A stretch of DNA of 64,000 bases. Origin: Bacteriovoracaceae bacterium UBA6200. Lineage in GTDB: Bacteria; Bdellovibrionota; Bacteriovoracia; Bacteriovoracales; Bacteriovoracaceae. Both the position numbers and the translations under genes were made by a program. The notes under the pieces are model-generated. The model was given only the letters and a program-made list of their open reading frames with translations. It made no database searches and had not been told where the DNA came from. Location: NCBI GenBank assembly GCA_002422605.1, contig DISW01000023.1:124001-188000 (forward strand). Reading direction: 5' to 3'. This document shows positions 25,273 through 32,423 of the stretch, piece by piece (position 1 is the first letter of the stretch; every line of letters starts with the position of its first letter).

Positions 25273-25957
25273 CAAGTTCCTCTTTTTCTCCCAATTGAAG
25301 AGATGTTCCAAAAGCATGCAACTTTCCACTGGCGGGGTCAAACCCTGAGTTAAGTTTGTAAGAAAATATTCCAGTGATCAAGATAAAGAGAAAGGCCACA
25401 ATGATGTGCCTTTTTACTCCCTGGACTTCAAAACCTTGTTTCATCCCATTCATCATACTTAAACCTAAGTGGTCTCGATGTCTCAGACAGTGAAGGACGA
25501 CTCCGGCCACATGAAGAATGGCAACGATGAGAAAACTATTGGCGAAGAACTCATGCACTTCTTCGGCAAAACCTTTGTACCAATGTTGGGCCATCATGAT
25601 TCCAGTTAGAGCGAGACCTAAACCAAAAAACATCATGACTAAAGCCGCCCAACTAGAAGCGGGATTATGCCCTGGGAAACGTTCGGTTCTTCCAACTGAC
25701 ACTTGTTTTACATAGCGAACGAGTTTTTCAGGAGCAAGCTCAAAGGAAGAGAAGCGTGCAAATCTGCTTCCCACAAATCCCCATAAAAGTCGTAGGACCA
25801 CAGTTAATGCAAGGATGAATCCCAGTAGCATGTGATAAACAAAGAGAGTGGATTCATCGTCCACGTTCTTAGCGATAAGAAAAGCCGCGAGAAAAGTACC
25901 TGCGAAAATCCAATGAAATAATCTAATTGGTAAGTCATAAACTCTTGTTTTATTCAT
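25265..25957 (-). CDS. Cytochrome b561-type membrane protein
   Basis: 230 residues with five predicted helices. Histidines suited to haem b binding occur in LPIRLFHW (helix one), YHMLLGF, and AILHVAGVVLHCLRHRDH. This is the Ni-hydrogenase or bacterial cytochrome b561 class that moves electrons from quinol to periplasmic partners. It heads the operon cytb, LuxR-type, SDR, rhodanese, YeiH and faces a PepSY gene, a partner often found with this cytochrome class. Strong ribosome site AGGAGG. Confidence 0.87.
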   Translation of the reverse strand: MNKTRVYDLPIRLFHWIFAGTFLAAFLIAKNVDDESTLFVYHMLLGFILALTVVLRLLWGFVGSRFARFSSFELAPEKLVRYVKQVSVGRTERFPGHNPASSWAALVMMFFGLGLALTGIMMAQHWYKGFAEEVHEFFANSFLIVAILHVAGVVLHCLRHRDHLGLSMMNGMKQGFEVQGVKRHIIVAFLFILITGIFSYKLNSGFDPASGKLHAFGTSLQLGEKEELDD

Positions 25958-26003
25958 AAAGATATCCTCCTGAAATGAGTATGCTTTAAAAGCTCATTTC
26001 GCA

Positions 26004-26023
26004 CATTGGACATATGTCCAATG
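26004..26023. promoter_or_regulatory. Perfect 20-bp palindrome between divergent operons
   Basis: CATTGGACAT followed by its exact reverse complement, centred between the cytochrome b operon and the PepSY gene. A TTGGAC within each arm can act as a -35 in either direction. A related half-site (TTGGACATTGG) occurs at 26864 just ahead of the WYL regulator gene. Confidence 0.65.
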
Positions 26024-26091
26024 CTTAAATTTCTTTCTAGTTCTACTGTTGTGATGTTGGATAATCACTTCCAATTTTAAGGAGAAAGAGA

Positions 26092-26355
26092 ATGAAAGCA
26101 TTATTACTTGTTACATTATTGGGGATCTCAACAGGTGCTCTAGCAAAAAAGAATTGTACCGATGCACCAAAGGATAAGTGGATGACTGAAGAAGCCTTTA
26201 AACAAAAGGCCATTTCTGAAGGGTATAAAATCAACAAATTTAAAACTCCAGGAACCTGTTATGAAATTTATGGAGTAGATAAGGATGGCATTAAAGTAGA
26301 AGTTTACTTTAATCCAGTTGATGGAAGTGTAGTGAAACGTAAGTTAGATGATTGA
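26092..26355 (+). CDS. Small periplasmic PepSY-domain protein
   Basis: 87 residues. Signal peptide (cleavage near ALAKK) and one PepSY_2 domain: WMTEEAFKQKAISEGYKI, CYEIYGVDKDGIKVEVYFNPVDGSVV. Two cysteines may pair. Such proteins are typical companions of cytochrome b561-like proteins. Ribosome site AAGGAGA. Divergent from that cytochrome with a shared palindrome, so co-regulation is likely. Confidence 0.88.
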   Translation: MKALLLVTLLGISTGALAKKNCTDAPKDKWMTEEAFKQKAISEGYKINKFKTPGTCYEIYGVDKDGIKVEVYFNPVDGSVVKRKLDD

Positions 26356-26358
26356 AAT

Positions 26359-26577
26359 TTAATGCCTTGAGTGTAAATCGAGATAACATCCTGGACCAGG
26401 GTAATAACTTAGACATAGTTCTTTTATCCGGTCCGGGATCACGTAATAATGATATTTCTCAGCATAATCGATCTGGCATTTCATTTGCGCTTCCTCAGCG
26501 CTTCGACAACGCTCTCCTTTCTGGTTATCTCCGCAGCCCGCGGTAAAGAGAATAAAGACACTGAGTAGGATTTTCAT
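26359..26577 (-). CDS. Small cysteine-rich lipoprotein
   Basis: 72 residues. MKILLSVFILFTAGC is a lipoprotein signal with lipobox FTAGC. The mature part has five further cysteines and aromatic residues (YAEKYHYY, LSYYPGPGCYLDL). Not recognised. The ATG at 26577 gives a clean signal; longer in-frame starts add charged residues before it. No strong ribosome site. Confidence 0.6.
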   Translation of the reverse strand: MKILLSVFILFTAGCGDNQKGERCRSAEEAQMKCQIDYAEKYHYYVIPDRIKELCLSYYPGPGCYLDLHSRH

Positions 26578-26606
26578 ATGAGTTATGGAAAGCTTCCTTG
26601 ATTGCA

Positions 26607-26825
26607 TTAATTTGTTTTTCTTAAAACAAAATAGAAAACGCCCCAATCAAATACACTGATTGAACAGTCATATCCTTCACAGGTTATTTCTGGCCTGAAG
26701 ATTTTCATAAGGCTAACCAGGACCTTATATGGACTTGCCGCTTGCGCCTCAAGATCAAGTCCATCAATCCTGGCAATCCAAATATCGTTTTCTTTCCAGT
26801 ATCTGCCTTTGAAATTGATCTCCAA
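26607..26825 (-). CDS. HicB-like small protein with TTG start
   Basis: 72 residues. The N-terminal half (INFKGRYWKENDIWIARIDGLD followed by AQAASPYKVLVSLMKIF) has the partial RNase-H-like fold pattern of HicB antitoxins: a strand, a turn, IARIDGL and a helix. The C-terminal DNA-binding region is missing, and no HicA toxin gene is adjacent. The start is TTG at 26825, supported by AAGGAG six to eight bases upstream; no ATG fits. It may have a non-antitoxin role. Confidence 0.55.
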   Translation of the reverse strand: MEINFKGRYWKENDIWIARIDGLDLEAQAASPYKVLVSLMKIFRPEITCEGYDCSISVFDWGVFYFVLRKTN

Positions 26826-26895
26826 TGGTTACTCCTTAACTTTTAGGAGTAACCTACCGAAGAGGTTGGACATTGGTTGTCTATGGGAGTTTATA

Positions 26896-27906
26896 GTGTC
26901 TAAGTCCTCGGAAAATTTAAGTAAAGTACAGAGGCAGAACTATGTGAAGAGGCTTCTGTCTCACACTTCAGAGACTACGGCCCTGTCTATTACTGAGATC
27001 GCTGAAAGGCTCATTGCTAAGGGCCTAGATATTAATCGCAAGACTGTTGAGAGGGATATTGAGGACATTAGCTGTAAGTATCCGCTTTTAGAAACAGGCT
27101 CCAATCCAAAACGTTTCTTCTTTGACGGGGAGTTTAAACTGGATTTTGAACTCGTTTTTGATGAGACTCAATTACAAACGATGATCTTAGCTCTGCAAAG
27201 TTTTAAGCAGATGTCTCCATTAGTCATGAAAAACCTTTGTGATGAAGTTGAGACAACTCTCGTGAGTAAGCTCCCCAAGGTTTTAGGAAAAGAGTTTGAA
27301 CGGCTGAAAACCATTTCTCAAGCCGCTCCGACTGTTTTGGGTGAGGGAGAAGATATTGATCCTGAAGTCCTTCAGACAGTTCTCTATTGTTTAAGGAAAG
27401 GTAAAGTCTTTGAATGTCAGTATCGTTCTCCGGATCATCCTGTTCCTTCAGAAAGAACCCGCTCATTTGCGCCTTTAAGGCTTCATTTCGTAGGTGCCCC
27501 TTATCTCTATGTCTATGACAGTGAGGACAGTATTCTTAAACTCTTGAGGCTTTCCAGGATCCATTACGCAGTTATGACAGATGATGTGGTCGACTCTAAA
27601 AGAGCAGAAGAGATTAAGCTTGCTCATGTATTTGGTGGTTACGGAAAGGGCACTGAAAAAATTATTGATTATGCTATTACTTGTACAACACCCATGGCCT
27701 ATAAGTTCCGTGAGCAAAAGCTCCATCCCACACAGAAGATTGAAGTTTTAGAAGATGATCTGTTTGAAATCACCTTTAGTGTTCATGATAGTCTTGAAGT
27801 TACGAGACTCCTCGCTCAGTACGGAGAGTTCATAAAAAAGATCGAGCCACAAGAAGAGTATGAGAAAGTAAAACTCATCTGGCAAAAGGGATTAAAAGCG
27901 TCTTGA
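26896..27906 (+). CDS. WYL-domain transcriptional regulator
   Basis: 336 residues. A winged HTH (about 10-65: LSITEIAERLIAKGLDINRKTVERDIE), then a WYL domain (about 155-250: GKVFECQYRSPDHPVPSERTRSFAPLRLHF and LYVYD, LLRLSRI) and a WCX-like C-terminus. WYL proteins respond to nucleic-acid or small ligands and often control defence or stress genes; its targets are not evident. I use the GTG at 26896 because GGGAG lies seven bases upstream and the protein is then collinear with the family; an ATG 29 codons earlier lacks a ribosome site and covers the divergent promoter. Confidence 0.85.
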   Translation: MSKSSENLSKVQRQNYVKRLLSHTSETTALSITEIAERLIAKGLDINRKTVERDIEDISCKYPLLETGSNPKRFFFDGEFKLDFELVFDETQLQTMILALQSFKQMSPLVMKNLCDEVETTLVSKLPKVLGKEFERLKTISQAAPTVLGEGEDIDPEVLQTVLYCLRKGKVFECQYRSPDHPVPSERTRSFAPLRLHFVGAPYLYVYDSEDSILKLLRLSRIHYAVMTDDVVDSKRAEEIKLAHVFGGYGKGTEKIIDYAITCTTPMAYKFREQKLHPTQKIEVLEDDLFEITFSVHDSLEVTRLLAQYGEFIKKIEPQEEYEKVKLIWQKGLKAS

Positions 27907-27914
27907 GCTGAATG

Positions 27915-29228
27915 CTAAAGTTTGTTTAAATTCTTAACAAAGGTAGGTCTACTTTCTCCACAATCTCGCTCAACATTTTTCATATAAAGATCGAGTAATA
28001 AAATCTCTTCTTCCCCTAATGGTAAAAGTCTTACTTCAGATAAAATCTGCAGAATTTTTTCTAGCACCTGGTAATGGCCCTTTGCTGCGACAATTGTTTG
28101 AGCGAATGATTGCTCGAGAAGTATATCGAGGGTCAACTGGGGAATAATGATTTGATTTTCGCACTTGAGCAGGAACACACCGGAATGATCTGATTGTTTT
28201 ATCCATAACTTGAGCAGCACCCCAACGCCATTTAATGCTTCCATGGCCGTGCTAGGGTCATTAATCCCCGGAGAAAGTGCTCGAAGAGCAATGTCGACGA
28301 GTTGACGGATGCTATACCGCACATCCTGAGTATGAGTTCTCTCGGGACCGATGGTTATAGTGTTATTGAGTTCTTTCTTCAATTTATCTGATAGTGGCCC
28401 TTGTGATTCACATATCGCTATGACGTCGCCAATATCTAAGTATTCTCCAACATGGGTAATAAGTTTTACTTTTGCTATGTTTTTCTTCCCTATAATACTG
28501 TCAATTCTTTCTGGTAAATAACTCTGGAAATATCCATAAGCTGAAGCCTTAAGTTCATACATCTCAGATAAATTCTCATATTCTTTCGTATCTTTATGTG
28601 AGTTTTTGAAATTTTCATAATCTTCGATATAATCGACGCCTTCATCGATGATAGATTTAATAATATTTGTAGATTTAATCGCGTGAGTTATGTAGTGAAC
28701 GTATTGGACGAGAAAGGAAATGCAAATAAGAGCAAGTATAATGGCAAGCGAGATAGCACTTTGGGGAATCTTAAATCCTTCAGTTGATTCGTGAGAAGGA
28801 ATTTGTCTGAGAAGAAGTATTCCGTAAACGAAAGTCCCTACATAAAGACCCAGGACGAATTGACTGTTTCTGGATTTAATAAATATTTCCACAACTCTTG
28901 GGCTGTATTGTGCAGAGACCTGTTGAATAACAACAACAGTAATCGAAAAGAGCACTCCAATGACGGTCATCAAGGCGGTACATATGGAAGAAAGGATTAA
29001 TCGAGCTGCATCAGCTGAGTATCCGACAAAAATCCCCTTGGATAAATTCTGAAATACCTTGTTATCAAGCGAAAGCATCAGTGGAAGAAGTAGCGTTATG
29101 GTGATGGTTGTGAGAGCGGGAACCATCCAGTAATGATTACTCAGTTTTTCCAGAAAAATAGGTAGAGAAAGGTTTGGTAGTTTTCTATTCTTTTTCATTG
29201 AATGCTCTGGTTTAAAACTTTTAACCAT
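27915..29228 (-). CDS. DUF2254 family membrane protein
   Basis: 437 residues with four N-terminal membrane helices and a soluble C-terminal half. Family landmarks are the VLFSITVVVIQQVSAQYSPRVV segment after helix two, the YVHYITHAIK helix and the strongly conserved DIALRALSPGINDPSTA loop. Function unknown. An ATG ten codons in (MKKNRK) is an alternative start. Convergent with the WYL gene, nine bases apart. Confidence 0.87.
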   Translation of the reverse strand: MVKSFKPEHSMKKNRKLPNLSLPIFLEKLSNHYWMVPALTTITITLLLPLMLSLDNKVFQNLSKGIFVGYSADAARLILSSICTALMTVIGVLFSITVVVIQQVSAQYSPRVVEIFIKSRNSQFVLGLYVGTFVYGILLLRQIPSHESTEGFKIPQSAISLAIILALICISFLVQYVHYITHAIKSTNIIKSIIDEGVDYIEDYENFKNSHKDTKEYENLSEMYELKASAYGYFQSYLPERIDSIIGKKNIAKVKLITHVGEYLDIGDVIAICESQGPLSDKLKKELNNTITIGPERTHTQDVRYSIRQLVDIALRALSPGINDPSTAMEALNGVGVLLKLWIKQSDHSGVFLLKCENQIIIPQLTLDILLEQSFAQTIVAAKGHYQVLEKILQILSEVRLLPLGEEEILLLDLYMKNVERDCGESRPTFVKNLNKL

Positions 29229-29345
29229 TCACAAAAAAAATACAATGTTCACGCAGTCAATTTGGAAACAATTATTTTATCTTGGGGATAAATCAAGGTG
29301 TTGACGCTTCAGAACCCGTTTAGGATTAACTAAAAGAGGTATATC

Positions 29346-29888
29346 ATGAATCCTTGGCATGATTTAGAAATCGACTTTACCACAGATAATGAATTGAATT
29401 GTCTGATTGAAATACCCGCAGGCTCAAAAATAAAATATGAAATAGATAAGAAGTCGGGTCTTTTGAAAGTTGATCGTATCCTCTATAGTTCCGTTCATTA
29501 TCCTTGTAACTATGGACTATTTCCTCAAACCTTTTGTGATGATGGTGACCCCTTAGATGTACTGGTCATTGGACAGTTACCTGTATCACCACTTTCCATC
29601 ATGAGGGTTAGACCCGTGGGTGTTATCCGAATGATTGATCAAGGCAAGGGAGATGATAAGGTTTTGTCTGTTCATGTTGATGATCCTGAATACAACCATA
29701 TCTATTCAATAAACGAACTTGCGCCTCATAAGATTAATGAAATACGCAGATTTTTTGAGAGTTATAAAGAACTGGAGAAAAAGAATGTTGAAATCTGTTC
29801 TATTGATGATGAAAAAGCTGCTCTTCAGGTAATAAAAGATTCTATTGATCTGTATGAAAAAAATAAAGGGGCTTTATGCAATCGTTAA
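29346..29888 (+). CDS. ppa: Inorganic pyrophosphatase (soluble, family I)
   Basis: Hydrolyses PPi to phosphate, driving biosynthesis. 180 residues, typical of bacterial hexameric enzymes. Active-site features: FIEIPAGSKIKYE-type start (here CLIEIPAGSKIKYE), YPCNYGLFPQT, the signature DGDPLDVLV with metal-binding aspartates, and DDKVLSVHVDDP. Ribosome site AGAGG. The following small exported gene starts inside its last codons. Confidence 0.95.
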   Translation: MNPWHDLEIDFTTDNELNCLIEIPAGSKIKYEIDKKSGLLKVDRILYSSVHYPCNYGLFPQTFCDDGDPLDVLVIGQLPVSPLSIMRVRPVGVIRMIDQGKGDDKVLSVHVDDPEYNHIYSINELAPHKINEIRRFFESYKELEKKNVEICSIDDEKAALQVIKDSIDLYEKNKGALCNR

Positions 29889-30112
29889 CACTTTTTATAA
29901 CTATGATCATGTTGTCTTTTCCTGTGTATGCTGTTCAAACCACAGGAAAGAAAGAAGTGGAGCAGTTAAGCTTTGCGGAAAAGCGACAAAATAAAGCGCG
30001 TGCAATTATGGATGATAATTTCAAAAACACAAGGCACTCTAGATTGAAGACTGCGAAGAAAAGAAATTTTGGGTTTCAAAAAAATGCAGATAATTCTTTT
30101 CAAACTTTTTAA
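29876..30112 (+). CDS. Small exported basic protein
   Basis: 78 residues: signal peptide (SFPVYA), then a highly basic helix-rich tail (KRQNKARAIMDDNF, RLKTAKKRN). Not recognised. Start overlaps the pyrophosphatase gene by 13 bases, implying coupling. An AT-rich hairpin (AAACTTT and AAAGTTT) with a T run follows at 30104-30121 and may terminate it. Confidence 0.6.
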   Translation: MQSLTLFITMIMLSFPVYAVQTTGKKEVEQLSFAEKRQNKARAIMDDNFKNTRHSRLKTAKKRNFGFQKNADNSFQTF

Positions 30113-30157
30113 AGTTTTTTTGACCTTCTTCTCTGTATTTTTAGTTCTAGAATTCAT

Positions 30158-30508
30158 TCATAGTGTTTCCAAATTTGACCAGTTACCTAAATTATATACA
30201 TCTTTAAAACCGTGACGTTTCAAGATTAACCGGGCCATGCCACTTCTCGTTCCACTAGCACAGGCAACAAAGAGCGGAGTATCTTTAGGGATCTTTGGAA
30301 TTCGCTGATTCAGTTCATTAATAGGTATATTAATGGAATCCTTAGCATGCGCGACCTGGAATTCCCCAGGGGAGCGGACATCAAGGAGAATGGCCCCTTT
30401 CTTTTTAAGTGCCGGAAGTTTTTTCTTAAGATTCCTGACGGTAAGCCAGCGATAGGCGAGCCAACTGAAGAGCAGGATCAGTGGCCAGTATTGTTTTAAA
30501 AGTTCCAT
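30158..30508 (-). CDS. Membrane-anchored rhodanese
   Basis: 116 residues: one N-terminal membrane helix (LLKQYWPLILLFSWLAYRWL) and a rhodanese domain with LLDVRSPGEFQVAHAKDSINIP and the active loop FVACASGTRSGMA, Cys present. Sulfurtransferase facing the cytoplasm. The ATG at 30508 follows AAGGTG; an ATG six codons earlier lacks a site. Divergent from the rhodanese-TolC-RND operon and driven by a near-consensus promoter that is overlapped by the shared palindrome. Confidence 0.87.
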   Translation of the reverse strand: MELLKQYWPLILLFSWLAYRWLTVRNLKKKLPALKKKGAILLDVRSPGEFQVAHAKDSINIPINELNQRIPKIPKDTPLFVACASGTRSGMARLILKRHGFKDVYNLGNWSNLETL

Positions 30509-30543
30509 TATTTTCACCTTGCGCATATTGGATATTTAGATTA

Positions 30544-30573
30544 TTATACAATTGTAATATCGTAATATCAATA
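30544..30573 (-). promoter_or_regulatory. Near-consensus promoter overlapped by an imperfect palindrome (candidate BigR box)
   Basis: On the minus strand TTGATA (30567-30572), a 17-base spacer and TATAAT (30544-30549). The imperfect palindrome ATTG-N2-AT-N2-CG-N2-AT-N2-CAAT occupies 30552-30573, covering the -35 and most of the spacer. It shares the core ATATCGTAATAT with the ArsR operator at 10432. A dimeric ArsR-family repressor here would control both divergent transcription units. Confidence 0.65.
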
Positions 30574-30589
30574 ACCAAGGAGCCTCCCA

Positions 30590-31111
30590 ATGATTATATT
30601 AGATGTTCGAGAAAAAGAAGAGTATGAAGCAGAGCATATTCCTGATTCAATCCTATGCCCACTATCGCAGTTTGACTTAATTGCTCCAGGAATTCTTAAA
30701 AATATTAAGAATGAGGATGTGGTCATTATGTGTCGTACAGGGAATAGAGCAAAAATGGCTGTGAATGAATTGCAAAAACATGAGGCAGATCATCTGACAT
30801 TCCAGACATATGAGGGTGGTATTCAGAAATGGAAGAGTGAGGGGAAACCTGTCCGCGTTAGTGGTAAAGGCTCAACCTTACCCATTATGAGACAAGTGCA
30901 GATCATTGCTTCAACCATGATCTTCATCGCTTTTTTAGGAGCAACTTTCATTACTCCGAATTTCATATATCTCGCGCTGTTTGTTGGATTTGGTCTTGCG
31001 ATGGCCGGTTACATCGGCCTTTGTCCAATGGTATTCCTCCTTCAGAAAATGCCCTGGAACAACAAACGCAACATAACTTGTAATAGGAATAAGAACAGCT
31101 GTTGTGATTAA
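30590..31111 (+). CDS. Rhodanese-DUF2892 fusion (YgaP-like)
   Basis: 173 residues. A rhodanese domain (about 1-105: ILDVREKEEYEAEHIPDS, active loop IMCRTGNRAKM with Cys) is joined to two membrane helices of the DUF2892/YgaP_TM type ending GLCPMVFLLQKMPW. E. coli YgaP has the same architecture and handles sulfane sulfur at the membrane. First gene of an operon with TolC, RND and an ArsR-type regulator. Ribosome site AAGGAGCC. Confidence 0.9.
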   Translation: MIILDVREKEEYEAEHIPDSILCPLSQFDLIAPGILKNIKNEDVVIMCRTGNRAKMAVNELQKHEADHLTFQTYEGGIQKWKSEGKPVRVSGKGSTLPIMRQVQIIASTMIFIAFLGATFITPNFIYLALFVGFGLAMAGYIGLCPMVFLLQKMPWNNKRNITCNRNKNSCCD

Positions 31112-31121
31112 GGATGTGTTT

Positions 31122-32414
31122 ATGAAATCTTTATTTTCACTTTCATTACTTTTCTTCGCCACTCAGGCCCAGGCCCTTCCGGAGACTCGAAGTTTTGATG
31201 ATGTCTGGAAGCAGCTCTTTGATAAGTCCTTAAATCAAAAGGCCGTGGTTCTGGAGAAAGAATTGAACGAAGAATCCCTGAAGAGGGCCGACCGTCATTG
31301 GTTGCCGAGAGTCTATGTGACTGGACACTGGTTTAGTACTAACGATCCGACACAGATCTTCTTCAACAACTTAGGTCAGCGTGCAGTCGAGCAGGCCGAT
31401 TTTATTCCTTCGAATTTAAATCGTCCTGGGCGGGAAACTTTTGTGGCCGGTGCTCTTGGAGTGGATTTGCCCCTTTATGAAGGGGGATTTAAAACTTCCC
31501 AGTCCTCTATGTACAAAGCTTTAGTTAAAGCATCTGAAATCGAACTTAAAGCGAAACGTTCGGAAGAATATGCTGAACTGGCCCGTCAGTATGGGAGTTT
31601 GTTAATTCTTACCCAGAATGAAAATCTCTTAAAAGTACTGAAAGTGAATTTAAGAAAAGTTATTTCAGGCTATCAGGTTGGAGCACAGTCTAACCCAGTA
31701 GGACATTCAGGACTTCTGGGTTTAAAAGGTGTCGATAACCGAATTGAAGGGATACTTGCTCAATATGAAATGAAAGTTCTAAATGCCCGTCATTGGATTA
31801 ATACTAAAACCGAAAGTGAAATGGTGTGGCAGCCTGATTTGCGTGAATCTCTAGAAGATTTTCTCGTTACTAAACTGTCTGGTTCTTCTCAGAGTGCTCA
31901 TTCCAGTTTGATTTTGTCCCAGGAAATGAAACTAAAAACTCTGGATGAGATGAAATCCATGGAGAAGGCGCGCTTTCTTCCAAGAGTAGGGTTATTTGCC
32001 AATAATAATCTCTATAGTGGTGATCGTGATACGGAAAATTCACAAAGTTTCGGTCTTTATCTGCAGTGGGATCTCTTTAACTCCGATTCTTATGGCCGTG
32101 TCGGTGAAGCAGGGGCCAAGGCCCTGGCGGAACAGGCGAAGCTTCACGCCTTTAAACAAGAAGAAAAAATCATGTTGAGTCAGCTTCAGGAATCTAAAGT
32201 GACTCTGGAAAAAACACTCGAGCTCTTAGATAACTCCGATAGTCTTCTTCAAGAGCAGAGTTTAAATTCGATGAAACTTTTCCGTTCCGGTATGTTGAAC
32301 GCACTTCAGTTAGCCGAAGTGATAAACCGCCGAGTGGACTTGGTGGAGAATAAACTCAATGCCCAGACCCAGTACCTGGATGTCTGGACTCGACTTTATC
32401 AGTTAAATAATTAA
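31122..32414 (+). CDS. TolC-family outer-membrane efflux protein
   Basis: 430 residues with a signal peptide (SLLFFATQAQA). Periplasmic alpha-barrel coiled coils and outer-membrane strands of an outer membrane factor: ADRHWLPRVYVTGHWFSTND, LGVDLPLYEGGFKTSQ, ARFLPRVGLFANNN, and QLAEVINRRVDLVENKLNAQ. Exit duct of a tripartite pump. I start at ATG 31122, which begins the signal peptide and follows AAGGATG; a GTG six codons earlier overlaps the previous stop. Ten bases before the RND gene. Confidence 0.88.
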   Translation: MKSLFSLSLLFFATQAQALPETRSFDDVWKQLFDKSLNQKAVVLEKELNEESLKRADRHWLPRVYVTGHWFSTNDPTQIFFNNLGQRAVEQADFIPSNLNRPGRETFVAGALGVDLPLYEGGFKTSQSSMYKALVKASEIELKAKRSEEYAELARQYGSLLILTQNENLLKVLKVNLRKVISGYQVGAQSNPVGHSGLLGLKGVDNRIEGILAQYEMKVLNARHWINTKTESEMVWQPDLRESLEDFLVTKLSGSSQSAHSSLILSQEMKLKTLDEMKSMEKARFLPRVGLFANNNLYSGDRDTENSQSFGLYLQWDLFNSDSYGRVGEAGAKALAEQAKLHAFKQEEKIMLSQLQESKVTLEKTLELLDNSDSLLQEQSLNSMKLFRSGMLNALQLAEVINRRVDLVENKLNAQTQYLDVWTRLYQLNN

Positions 32415-32423
32415 GAGGTTCCT

